Positions 1 through 6,082 of a stretch of 8,877 bases of DNA are shown piece after piece. The DNA is from Clostridiales bacterium. GTDB lineage: Bacteria > Bacillota > Clostridia > Christensenellales > Aristaeellaceae. The notes beneath the pieces were generated by a model. The model searched no databases. It saw only the letters and a list, made by a program, of their open reading frames with translations, and was not told where the DNA came from. The stretch's first letter is position 1; each line of letters starts with the position of its first letter. The stretch covers positions 1 through 8,877 of the forward strand of contig JAHZHX010000078.1 in assembly GCA_019420065.1 (NCBI GenBank), given 5' to 3'. The translations under genes and the position numbers were made by a program.

Positions 1-131
1 AGGAGCTGAAAAAAGAAATCCAGAATTATGTCAAGACGCATACCGCACCCTACAAATATCCGCGTATCGTGGTGTTCTGCGACAGCTTGCCCAAGACCAC
101 CTCGGGCAAAATCTGCCGCAACAGGCTGTAA
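1..131 (+). CDS. Acyl-CoA synthetase (AMP-forming), C-terminal end only
   Basis: Partial gene: only the last 42 codons are present (first full codon at 3, TAA at 129-131). The peptide contains APYKYPR followed by LPKTTSGKI. This is the characteristic end of ANL-superfamily acyl-CoA synthetases, and the lysine in SGKI is the conserved catalytic lysine of the adenylation half-reaction. Such enzymes convert a carboxylic acid, ATP and CoA to acyl-CoA, AMP and pyrophosphate in the cytoplasm. The KYPR/SGKI form resembles acetyl-CoA and medium-chain acyl-CoA synthetases, but the substrate cannot be read from this fragment. It ends 12 bases before the next gene, whose ribosome binding site touches its stop codon, so the two are very likely co-transcribed. 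Given the oxidoreductase and aminotransferase downstream, a branched short-chain or aryl acid is a reasonable inferred substrate. Confidence 0.88.
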   Translation, partial: ELKKEIQNYVKTHTAPYKYPRIVVFCDSLPKTTSGKICRNRL

Positions 132-143
132 GGAGGAGGGCTG

Positions 144-806
144 ATGGAGCATAAGCGTATCACGCTGTTTGCCGGGCATTACGGCAGCGGAAAAACGAAC
201 ATTGCCGTGAACTATGCTTTGGCCTTGGCGGCGCAGGGGCTGCCCGTTACGCTGGCCGACCTGGATATCGTCAATCCCTATTACCGGGCCAAGGATTCGC
301 AGGCGGCGCTGGCGGCGGCGGGTGTGCGGCTGATCGCATCGGCTTACGCCAACAGCAATGTGGACGTGCCCGCCCTGCCGCAGGAAATGTACGCGGTGAC
401 GGAGGATCGTGCGCGCCTGGCCGTGCTTGATATCGGCGGGGATGATCGCGGCGCGTTGGCGCTGGGGCGGTATGCTCCGGCGATCCTTGCGGAAAACGAT
501 TATCAGATGCTGTTTGTTTTCAACCGTTCCCGTCCGCTGACGCGCGACGCGCAAAGCGCGCTGGGCATCATGCGGGAGATTGAGACGGCCTGCGGCATTC
601 CCTTTACCGCGATCGTCCACAATACCAATCTTGGGCGGGAAACGAGACCGCAGACGATCATGGACGCGCTGCCCGCGGTCGATGAATTATCGCGTTTGAG
701 CGGTTTGCCGGTTGCCTTTACGGCCGTGAGCGAAAGGCTTTGCGGCGAGGAGCTTACGGTTCCCGGCGAGCGCTTTTATATCAAACTGCAAAAAACGATT
801 TGGTAG
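144..806 (+). CDS. P-loop ATPase of unknown role in a 2-oxoacid oxidoreductase operon
   Basis: A 220-residue protein with a clear N-terminal nucleotide-binding site: Walker A GHYGSGKT at residues 11-18, an acidic switch-like segment DLDIVNPYYR at 40-49, and a probable Walker B region LDIGGDD at 95-101. The overall plan (a P-loop, then a DxDxxNPYYR segment) resembles the SIMIBI class (MinD/CobQ/CooC-like ATPases), but the P-loop lacks the KGG start of typical MinD/ParA proteins. No CxxC pair is seen, so an iron-sulfur scaffold role of the ApbC/NBP35 kind is not indicated. There is no signal peptide or membrane segment, so it is likely cytoplasmic. The start is supported by GGAGG at 132-136. 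It lies between the acyl-CoA synthetase and the ferredoxin subunit, 15 bases before the latter. An accessory role in maturation or regulation of the complex is inference only. Confidence 0.85.
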   Translation: MEHKRITLFAGHYGSGKTNIAVNYALALAAQGLPVTLADLDIVNPYYRAKDSQAALAAAGVRLIASAYANSNVDVPALPQEMYAVTEDRARLAVLDIGGDDRGALALGRYAPAILAENDYQMLFVFNRSRPLTRDAQSALGIMREIETACGIPFTAIVHNTNLGRETRPQTIMDALPAVDELSRLSGLPVAFTAVSERLCGEELTVPGERFYIKLQKTIW

Positions 807-821
807 CAAAGGAGAAAAACG

Positions 822-1028
822 ATGGCAAGGCTGACGTTCAAAAAGGATCTGTGCAAAGGCTGCGGGCTGTGCATCAAGGCGTGCCCCAAGCAGCTGCTGT
901 CGCTGGCCAAAGAGGAGATCAATGCCAAGGGGCATCATCCGGCGCAGATCAACGAAGCGGAAAAATGCATCGGCTGCGCGTTCTGCGCCACGATGTGTCC
1001 GGACTGTGTAATCACGGTGGAAAAGTAA
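822..1028 (+). CDS. 2[4Fe-4S] ferredoxin subunit of 2-oxoacid:ferredoxin oxidoreductase
   Basis: A 68-residue protein with two complete 4Fe-4S binding motifs: C11-x2-C14-x2-C17-x3-C21-P and C49-x2-C52-x2-C55-x3-C59-P. The spacing between the clusters is longer than in free clostridial ferredoxins and matches the delta (ferredoxin-like) subunit of four-subunit pyruvate/ketoisovalerate/oxoglutarate oxidoreductases. It would carry electrons from the thiamine site to external ferredoxin. An extra cysteine (C62) follows the second motif. The start is set by AAAGGAG at 808-814, 7 bases before the ATG. It is followed 11 bases later by the alpha subunit, with AAGGAGGG in the gap, so it is clearly part of the same transcript. 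A free ferredoxin is possible but less likely in this setting. Confidence 0.92.
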   Translation: MARLTFKKDLCKGCGLCIKACPKQLLSLAKEEINAKGHHPAQINEAEKCIGCAFCATMCPDCVITVEK

Positions 1029-1039
1029 GGAGGGAGAAC

Positions 1040-2107
1040 ATGGCGGAAAAAATTCTCATGAAGGGGAATGAGGCGCTGGCCGAGGCGGCGATTCTGGCAG
1101 GCTGTCGGCATTACTTTGGCTATCCCATTACCCCGCAGACCGAGGTGGCGGCCTATATGGCGCGCCGCATGCCCAAAATTGGCGGGACCTTTTTGCAGGC
1201 GGAGAGCGAGATTGCCGCAATCAATATGGTGATCGGCGCGGCGGCGGCAGGCAAGCGCGCCATGACCTCCTCTTCCAGCCCGGGCATTTCTTTAAAGAGC
1301 GAGGGCATTTCCTATATGGCGGGCTGCGACCTGCCCGGTCTGATCGTCAACGTGCAGCGCGGCGGCCCCGGCCTGGGCGGGATCCAGCCCTCTCAGTCGG
1401 ACTATTTCCAGGCCACGCGCGGAGGCGGGCATGGCGATTATCATCTGCTGGTGCTGGCTCCTTCTTCCGTGCAGGAAATGGCGGATCTGGTGCTGCGCGG
1501 TTTTGAAATGTCGGAAAAATACCGCATTCCCTGCATGCTGCTGGCGGACGGTACCATGGGCCAGATGATGGAGCCGGTAACGCTGCCCGAGATCCCGACG
1601 CAGGCAAGCGAGAAGCCCTGGGCGCTGACCGGCACAGACGGTAAACGCAAGCCGAACATCATCAATTCCCTGGCGCTGGAGCCGCAGGAACTGGAAAAAT
1701 GGAATGAAGAGCGTTTTGCCCGCTACGCGCTGGTACAGGAAAAGGAGCAGCTGTGCGAGAGCTACCGTATGGAGGACGCGGAAATCTGCGTGGCGGCCTT
1801 CGGTATTGCGGCACGCGTATCCAAAAACGCGGTGGATATAGCGCGGGAAAAGGGCATCCGCGTAGGTATGCTGCGTCCCATTACGCTGTGGCCCTTCCCG
1901 AAAAAGGCGTTCCGCGCGGCAGCCGGGCAGTGCAGGCAGTTTATATCGGTTGAGCTGAATATGGGCCAGATGATTGAGGATGTGCGCCTGGCGATCGAAT
2001 GCAGGCGTCCGGTCAGCCTGTGTGGGCGCACGGGCGGCATGATTCCTACGCCCGAAGAGGTGCTTTCGGCCATCGAGCGCGCTGCGCAGGGAGGAGAAAA
2101 GGCATGA
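1040..2107 (+). CDS. vorB: 2-oxoacid:ferredoxin oxidoreductase alpha subunit (VorB-like)
   Basis: A 355-residue alpha subunit of a ferredoxin-dependent 2-oxoacid oxidoreductase, which oxidatively decarboxylates a 2-oxoacid to acyl-CoA and CO2 or runs in reverse. Visible family marks are YPITPQTE at residues 28-35 (pyrimidine-binding domain), the AESE segment at 54-57 with the conserved glutamate, a TSSSSPG segment at 76-82, and NVQRGGPGLGG at 104-114. The C-terminal region corresponds to the transketolase-like domain. Length and motifs resemble the alpha subunits annotated as 3-methyl-2-oxobutanoate (ketoisovalerate) dehydrogenase VorB; 2-oxoglutarate or arylpyruvate specificity cannot be excluded. 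I chose the ATG at 1040 because AAGGAGGG lies just before it and the homology begins there (MAEKILMKGNEAL). The frame is open further upstream to 740, but that part overlaps the ferredoxin gene. The stop overlaps the beta-subunit start as ATGA, indicating translational coupling. Confidence 0.93.
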   Translation: MAEKILMKGNEALAEAAILAGCRHYFGYPITPQTEVAAYMARRMPKIGGTFLQAESEIAAINMVIGAAAAGKRAMTSSSSPGISLKSEGISYMAGCDLPGLIVNVQRGGPGLGGIQPSQSDYFQATRGGGHGDYHLLVLAPSSVQEMADLVLRGFEMSEKYRIPCMLLADGTMGQMMEPVTLPEIPTQASEKPWALTGTDGKRKPNIINSLALEPQELEKWNEERFARYALVQEKEQLCESYRMEDAEICVAAFGIAARVSKNAVDIAREKGIRVGMLRPITLWPFPKKAFRAAAGQCRQFISVELNMGQMIEDVRLAIECRRPVSLCGRTGGMIPTPEEVLSAIERAAQGGEKA

Positions 2108-2856
2108 TCGTGTTTGATAAACCGCAGGCGCTGACGGATGCGCCGCTGCATTACTGCCCCGGCTGCACGCATGGCATCATTCACCGGCTGGTGGCTGAGG
2201 CCATGGACGAGCTGGGCATCACGGGCGAGACGATCGGCGTGGCGTCGGTCGGCTGCTCGGTATTCACCTATAACTATTTTAACTGCGATATGGTGCAGGC
2301 GGCGCATGGACGCGCCCCCGCGGTGGCCACGGGTGTGAAGCGCGCAGATCCCTCCAAGATCGTATTTACCTATCAGGGCGACGGCGATCTGGCTTCCATT
2401 GGCACGGCGGAAACGGTACACTCGGCGGCGCGCGGCGAAAATATCACCATCATTTTTGTCAATAATGCCATTTATGGCATGACGGGCGGCCAGATGGCGC
2501 CGACCTCGCTGCCCGGTCAGGTGACGCAGACCTCGCCCTATGGCCGCGATGTAAACACCGTGGGCTATCCGGTCAAAATCTGCGAGATGCTGTCCACGCT
2601 GGACGGAGCGGGCTATGTCGAGCGCGTGGCGGTGAACAGCGTTAAGAACGTGCGCGCGGCCAAGAAAGCCATTCTCAAGGCTTTCCGCAATCAGAAGGAG
2701 GGAAAGGGGTTCTCGCTGGTCGAGGTGCTGTCCACCTGCCCCACCAACTGGGGCAAAACGCCCGAGGGCGCGCTGGAATGGCTCGAGGAGAACATGATTC
2801 CTTATTATCCGCTGGGCGTGTACAAGGATAAATTTGCAGAGGAGGGAGAAAAATGA
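2104..2856 (+). CDS. 2-oxoacid:ferredoxin oxidoreductase beta subunit (thiamine pyrophosphate binding)
   Basis: A 250-residue beta subunit carrying the thiamine diphosphate and magnesium site. It shows YCPGCTHG at residues 17-24, a motif typical of beta subunits of 2-oxoacid:ferredoxin oxidoreductases, then GDGD at 92-95 and NNAIYGMTGGQ at 120-130. The last two together form the GDG...NN thiamine diphosphate motif. With alpha it forms the catalytic centre that decarboxylates the 2-oxoacid. The frame is open upstream to 1999, but the ATG at 2104 fits the start of homology and overlaps the alpha stop by ATGA, with GGAGGAG at 2090-2096 as binding site. Its own stop overlaps the gamma start in the same ATGA manner. 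No iron-sulfur cysteine cluster is present in this subunit; those are on the separate ferredoxin subunit. There is no sign of damage. Confidence 0.94.
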   Translation: MIVFDKPQALTDAPLHYCPGCTHGIIHRLVAEAMDELGITGETIGVASVGCSVFTYNYFNCDMVQAAHGRAPAVATGVKRADPSKIVFTYQGDGDLASIGTAETVHSAARGENITIIFVNNAIYGMTGGQMAPTSLPGQVTQTSPYGRDVNTVGYPVKICEMLSTLDGAGYVERVAVNSVKNVRAAKKAILKAFRNQKEGKGFSLVEVLSTCPTNWGKTPEGALEWLEENMIPYYPLGVYKDKFAEEGEK

Positions 2857-3395
2857 GCACAACACAGGTGCTGATCGCCGGATTTGGCGGACAGGGCATT
2901 CTTTTTGCCGGCAAGTTCCTGGCCTATGCCGGGCTTTTGCAAGGCCGCTGTGTCAGCTGGCTTCCCTCCTACGGACCGGAGATGCGCGGCGGCACGGCCA
3001 ACTGCTCGGTTATATTGTCGGACAAACAGGTCGGTTCGCCCATTGTCAGCCGCCCGGATATCCTGATTGCCATGAACCTGCCCTCGCTGGAGAAATATGA
3101 GCGCGAGGCTCCGGCGGGCGCGAGCATTTTTGTGGACAGCTCGCTGGTAACGCGCAAAGTGGCGCGCGATGACGTGCATGCGTATGCCGTTCCCGCTACC
3201 GCGATGGCCGCCGAGCATGGATGCGATACGCTGGCCAACATGATCCTGATGGGGCATGTGATTGCCAAAACGGGCGTGATCCCTTATGAGATGGTGCCCG
3301 ATACTTTGAAAAAAGTGGTTTCGGCCAAGCATGCCGCGCTGCTGGACAAAAACCTTGCCGCGATTCGGCTGGGCTATGAATATAAGGAGGCGTAA
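2853..3395 (+). CDS. 2-oxoacid:ferredoxin oxidoreductase gamma subunit
   Basis: A 180-residue gamma subunit (the CoA-binding domain family of pyruvate/ketoisovalerate oxidoreductases). The N-terminus has GFGGQGI at residues 10-16, the hallmark glycine-rich loop, and SYGPEMRGG at 39-47, a second conserved block. In this family the gamma domain binds CoA and positions it for acyl transfer from the thiamine intermediate. The length is the usual one for a stand-alone gamma subunit. The ATG at 2853 overlaps the beta-subunit stop (ATGA) and follows GGAGGGAG, so alpha, beta and gamma are translated as a coupled block. That should help keep subunit amounts equal. Only 3 bases separate its stop from the aminotransferase ATG. 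Confidence 0.94.
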   Translation: MSTTQVLIAGFGGQGILFAGKFLAYAGLLQGRCVSWLPSYGPEMRGGTANCSVILSDKQVGSPIVSRPDILIAMNLPSLEKYEREAPAGASIFVDSSLVTRKVARDDVHAYAVPATAMAAEHGCDTLANMILMGHVIAKTGVIPYEMVPDTLKKVVSAKHAALLDKNLAAIRLGYEYKEA

Positions 3396-3398
3396 AAG

Positions 3399-4475
3399 AT
3401 GCTGGATATTAAAATTGAACGCACGCAGAATCCGGCAAAGAAACCGGAAAAAGGGCAAAAGCTGGGCTTTGGCAAGATCTTTACCGATCACATGTTTGTG
3501 ATGAATTATACCGAGGGCCAGGGCTGGCATGACGCGCGCATTGTGCCCTATCAGCGGATTTCGCTGTACCCGTCGGCCATGGTGTTCCATTACGGGCAGG
3601 AGATGTTCGAGGGCCTCAAGGCCTACAAGGGCACGGACGGCCGCCCCTATCTTTTCCGCCCGGATATGAACGCCAAGCGCGCCAACCGCTCCAATGATCG
3701 TTTGTGCATCCCGCGGATCCCCGAAGAGGATTTTGTGCAGGCGGTCAAGGCCGTGGTGGCCGTCGATCAGGACTGGATTCCTGACGAGCCGGGCACTTCG
3801 CTGTATGTGCGCCCCTTCGTCATTGCGACGGACGAGTTCCTGGGCGTGGCGCCTTCCAAGACCTATCTGTTCATGATTATTCTTTCTCCCTCGGGCGCGT
3901 ACTATGAGAGCGGGCTGAATCCTGTCGGTATCTGGATCGAGGATGAATTTGTGCGCGCGGTGCGCGGCGGTATTGGCTTTGCCAAAACGGGCGGCAACTA
4001 CGCCGCGTCGCTGATCGCGCAGGTGAAGGCACATGACGCGGGCTTCTCGCAGGTGCTGTGGCTGGACGGCGTAGAGCGCAAGTATATTGAAGAGGTTGGC
4101 GCGATGAACATCTTCTTCAAGATCAATGGCAAAATTGTGACCCCCATGCTGTCCGGCAGCATCCTGCCCGGTATTACCCGCGATTCGGTGCTGACGCTGT
4201 GCAAGGACTGGGGCTACGAGGTAGAGGAACGCCGCATTTCTGTGGATGAGCTGCTTGAGGCGCAGCGCACCGGCGCGCTGGAGGAGTGCTTTGGCACGGG
4301 CACGGCGGCGGTCATTTCGCCTGTTGGCCGTCTGCGTTATGAGGATGAGGTAATGACCGTGGGCGACGGCGGCATCGGCCCGGTCAGCCAGCGGCTGTAT
4401 GATACGGTGACGGGCATTCAGTCCGGCGCGGTGAAGGATCCCTACGGCAACTGGCACGTTTGCGTGGAAGACTGA
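3399..4475 (+). CDS. ilvE: Branched-chain amino acid aminotransferase
   Basis: A 358-residue class IV pyridoxal-phosphate aminotransferase that interconverts valine, leucine or isoleucine with their 2-oxoacids, using glutamate/2-oxoglutarate. Seen in sequence: FHYGQEMFEGLKAY at residues 63-76; YVRPF at 136-140; GGIGFAKTGGNYAASL at 190-205, with K196 as the expected Schiff-base lysine; EVGAMNIFF at 232-240; LPGITRDSVL at 256-265; and a GTGTAAVISPVG segment at 299-310. The length and these blocks match the longer (eukaryotic/BCAT-II-like) branch of bacterial IlvE rather than the roughly 310-residue E. coli form. The start follows AAGGAGG at 3384-3390 and is 3 bases after the gamma-subunit stop. 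The position right behind a VorB-type oxidoreductase is the best evidence that the complex acts on branched-chain 2-oxoacids. The gene is followed by a strong hairpin. Confidence 0.95.
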   Translation: MLDIKIERTQNPAKKPEKGQKLGFGKIFTDHMFVMNYTEGQGWHDARIVPYQRISLYPSAMVFHYGQEMFEGLKAYKGTDGRPYLFRPDMNAKRANRSNDRLCIPRIPEEDFVQAVKAVVAVDQDWIPDEPGTSLYVRPFVIATDEFLGVAPSKTYLFMIILSPSGAYYESGLNPVGIWIEDEFVRAVRGGIGFAKTGGNYAASLIAQVKAHDAGFSQVLWLDGVERKYIEEVGAMNIFFKINGKIVTPMLSGSILPGITRDSVLTLCKDWGYEVEERRISVDELLEAQRTGALEECFGTGTAAVISPVGRLRYEDEVMTVGDGGIGPVSQRLYDTVTGIQSGAVKDPYGNWHVCVED

Positions 4476-4478
4476 TAG

Positions 4479-4520
4479 AAAAAATGAGCGTCCGGCAGTC
4501 ATGCGGCTGCCGGACGTTTA
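4479..4520. terminator. Bidirectional rho-independent terminator between convergent genes
   Basis: A perfect 10-bp stem, CGTCCGGCAG (4489-4498) pairing with CTGCCGGACG (4507-4516), encloses an 8-base loop. On the + strand it is followed by a short TTTA. On the minus strand the A-run at 4479-4484 becomes a run of six T three or four bases after the stem. The better U-tract therefore serves the minus-strand hydrolase gene, while the hairpin also ends the ilvE operon. It fits neatly in the 57-base gap between the two convergent stops. Confidence 0.88.
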
Positions 4521-4532
4521 TAGTATACAAAG

Positions 4533-5654
4533 TTACAGAAGATATTCGGCCGGAACGCTTTCGGCCATTTTTTCCGCGCCTTCGAGGCTGGGATGGAGAT
4601 GATCCCCGCGGTCGTACAGCGCTTCGCGGGAGTCGGGGTCGGCGGCGGAGCGCGTTGCCGCGTCAAAATCGACAACGCCGTCAGCCTCGGTCTGAGAGCG
4701 GATCCAGGCGTTCACGTCATGGCGAATGGCTTCGCGCTCAGGCGTATAGCTGGTCCAGCCCTTGATGGTCATAATCGTGGCCAGATATACTTTCAGGCCC
4801 AGCGCATGGCCCTTGCTGATATACCAGCGCAAACCGTCGATCAGCTCCTCGGCTGTGGGCAGATCGCTCCAGGGGCGGAATTCGCTGCCCTGTGGATGGA
4901 TGATATCGTTTACGCCGTGCAGAATTATCACTCGGTCGGCGCCCGCGGCCGCTACCTCGCGCTCAAAACGGTCGGCGCCGTCAGGGCCGTAATGGCGGTG
5001 CTGCAGATGGGTATAACGGCGCAGCACGCGGCTGCCGCCGATGCCACGGCGAATCACGGAAAGATTTTCCCGTTTTTCGCGTAAAACACGGAGCATCAGG
5101 TAATCGGGCCAGGCTTGGGCGGTAATGCTGTCGCCAAAGCAGACAAGGGCATGCGCCTGCGCATCCGCCAGCGCATCCACTCCGGTCAAAAAGAAGGCGG
5201 TGTCAATGGGCTTGCTGTGCCGGGAAGGAAGCACGGGCGCGGCGGCGTAATCGCCTTCGGCATATGCGATGCGGCAAAGGGGGCCGGTAATATTGGTACC
5301 GGAGGTCAGCAGCGTAATATCGCCAAGGTACAGGCTGACAGTGTAGTCCGTGCCGCGGGTAAGCGCAAAATCCACCTCATCGCTGCTGGTATTTCCGCCG
5401 GCAGCGATGAAACAGCCGGTATTCCCTTGAAAGGTGACGGGAACGGCATTTTTTTGGGCGGAAGAAACGTACACGCGCGTAATGCGCACGTCTTCGGCGC
5501 CGCCCAGGTTGGAAAAATGAAGACGGATTTTTGTGCCGTCCAGCATGGCGCGCAGCGTATAGCGCAGGGTGATGTTTTTGGCGTATTGCGCCGGGCGCGC
5601 TTCCGAAACGGAAGGCGCGCTTCCCCATACGGCGACCCACTTTTGCGAATTCAT
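4533..5654 (-). CDS. SGNH/GDSL-family hydrolase (esterase or lipase-like)
   Basis: A 373-residue two-part protein. The C-terminal two thirds carry the SGNH hydrolase signature: block I FGDSIT at residues 173-178 (nucleophile S176), block II glycines in RRGIGGS at 202-208, block III GVND at 247-250 (oxyanion-hole asparagine N249), and block V D351-x-x-H354 (catalytic pair). The first roughly 135 residues are rich in short beta-type stretches and probably form a separate beta domain. No signal peptide or membrane segment is visible, so the protein appears cytoplasmic. Family members cleave esters, often acetyl groups on carbohydrates; the substrate here is unknown. The frame is open to 5750, but I chose the ATG at 5654: it has AAGGAG (5663-5668 on the minus strand) at good spacing, and a good -10 box lies between it and the longer start. 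It is convergent to the ilvE operon and transcribed alone. Confidence 0.9.
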   Translation of the reverse strand: MNSQKWVAVWGSAPSVSEARPAQYAKNITLRYTLRAMLDGTKIRLHFSNLGGAEDVRITRVYVSSAQKNAVPVTFQGNTGCFIAAGGNTSSDEVDFALTRGTDYTVSLYLGDITLLTSGTNITGPLCRIAYAEGDYAAAPVLPSRHSKPIDTAFFLTGVDALADAQAHALVCFGDSITAQAWPDYLMLRVLREKRENLSVIRRGIGGSRVLRRYTHLQHRHYGPDGADRFEREVAAAGADRVIILHGVNDIIHPQGSEFRPWSDLPTAEELIDGLRWYISKGHALGLKVYLATIMTIKGWTSYTPEREAIRHDVNAWIRSQTEADGVVDFDAATRSAADPDSREALYDRGDHLHPSLEGAEKMAESVPAEYLL

Positions 5655-5697
5655 TGTAAATACTCCTTTATCAATCAAAAGTGCGCGATTCGTTCCT

Positions 5698-5706
5698 ATT
5701 ATAACA
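5698..5706 (-). promoter_or_regulatory. Extended -10 promoter for the SGNH hydrolase gene
   Basis: On the minus strand the sequence reads TGTTATAAT: a perfect TATAAT with the TG of an extended -10 element one base upstream. No good -35 box is seen; only a T-rich stretch lies at about the right distance, which is common for extended -10 promoters. The start of transcription would fall near 5691, giving a leader of a little under 40 bases before the ATG at 5654. Confidence 0.7.
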
Positions 5707-5813
5707 CGGTATGGACAGGAAAAAAAGAGAGGCGCGTTTCTTTTTCGCATAATTTGGCGATTTCGGCAAACAATACGAGGGCATCAGCAAAGCAAAAAGG
5801 AGTGGCAGCCAAT

Positions 5814-5993
5814 ATGAAGGCTACAGGCATTGTACGCAGGATTGACGAGCTTGGCCGCGTGGTGATTCCCAAAGAAATCCGCAGAACGCTTAGAATTCGC
5901 GAGGGCGACCCGTCGCAGATAACAAGGAATGTATGGCAGGCATTTTGCCGGGCGATGAAAGGATTGGCACAAAGGGCTGGATGGGAGAAATAA
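5814..5993 (+). pseudogene. Truncated SpoVT/AbrB-type transcription regulator
   Basis: The first 33 residues (MKATGIVRRIDELGRVVIPK, continuing EIRRTLRIREGDP) are an almost canonical start of the SpoVT/AbrB family, whose swapped-hairpin N-terminal domain binds DNA. In intact relatives GDP is followed by a LEI(F/Y)-type strand, a turn and ILKKY, which complete the domain. SpoVT then has a GAF-like domain to about 180 residues. Here the match stops at about position 5912. The frame continues with unrelated residues (SQITRNVWQAF...) to a stop at 5991-5993, giving only 59 residues. AAGGAG at 5797-5802 precedes the ATG by 11 bases, so a short peptide could still be made. It would lack the second half of the DNA-binding fold and is probably inactive. 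It could still be read as a tiny expressed protein, but a gene remnant fits better. It supports a spore-forming Firmicutes host. Confidence 0.75.
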
Positions 5994-6031
5994 TAAACAG
6001 CGTTCATGGCTTGCTGCTGAGGAAATACTAA
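5894..6031 (+). pseudogene. Coding-like tail of an unidentified gene, out of frame with the regulator fragment
   Basis: In the frame shifted from the regulator fragment, an open stretch from 5894 to a TAA at 6029-6031 reads VADNKECMAGILPGDERIG and then TKGWMGEIINSVHGLLLRKY. From about 5912 onward this looks more protein-like than the regulator frame over the same bases. It could be the 3' end of a different gene joined to the SpoVT/AbrB start by a deletion. An ATG at 5933 with a weak AAGGA before it could also make a 32-residue peptide. I do not recognise the sequence, and calling it coding is inference. Confidence 0.3.
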
Positions 6032-6077
6032 TGCCATTTTGAAAATAATTCATTTGACTTTTACCAAACATTGGCAT
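6031..6077. repeat. Imperfect inverted repeat flanking the cas promoter -35 box
   Basis: ATGCCATTTTG starting at 6031 is mirrored by CAAACATTGGCAT ending at 6077. The outer six bases (ATGCCA / TGGCAT) are perfect, and the inner parts match with small gaps. The right arm overlaps the first base of the -10 box. It could be an operator for a repressor of the cas operon, or chance in an A/T-rich stretch. Confidence 0.35.
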
Positions 6078-6082
6078 ATAAT
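6054..6082 (+). promoter_or_regulatory. Near-consensus sigma-70/SigA promoter of the cas operon
   Basis: TTGACT at 6054-6059 (five of six matches to TTGACA) and a perfect TATAAT at 6077-6082 are separated by exactly 17 bases. Transcription should start near 6089, leaving a leader of about 44 bases before the cas3 ATG at 6133. The region upstream of the -35 is A/T-rich. This should be a strong housekeeping promoter unless it is repressed. Confidence 0.88.

Noticed and set aside
740..1039. Longer alpha-subunit start
   Set aside because: This extension overlaps the whole ferredoxin gene in another frame and does not look like an oxidoreductase sequence; the ATG at 1040 has AAGGAGGG and the conserved N-terminus.
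1762..2865. A 367-codon open frame on the minus strand
   Set aside because: Antisense shadow of the alpha and beta oxidoreductase subunits; no motif and no ribosome binding site that I can see.
2805..4502. A 565-codon open frame on the minus strand
   Set aside because: It lies entirely opposite ilvE and the gamma subunit, both with clear family motifs. Its translation is rich in H, R and A without recognisable motifs, typical of an antisense shadow in G/C-rich DNA.
5655..5750. Longer SGNH hydrolase start at 5750
   Set aside because: The extra 32 residues do not look like a signal peptide, and the only good promoter (-10 at 5698-5703) lies inside this stretch.
5747..5777. Possible sporulation sigma-factor (SigG-like) promoter, GCATA and CAATACG, before the regulator fragment
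   Set aside because: The -10 part matches poorly and the spacing is a little long; too weak to list without expression data.
5115..5813. Long + strand open frame running into the SpoVT/AbrB fragment
   Set aside because: The upstream part is antisense to the SGNH hydrolase and has no family features. The real regulator start is the ATG at 5814, where homology begins and a binding site precedes.
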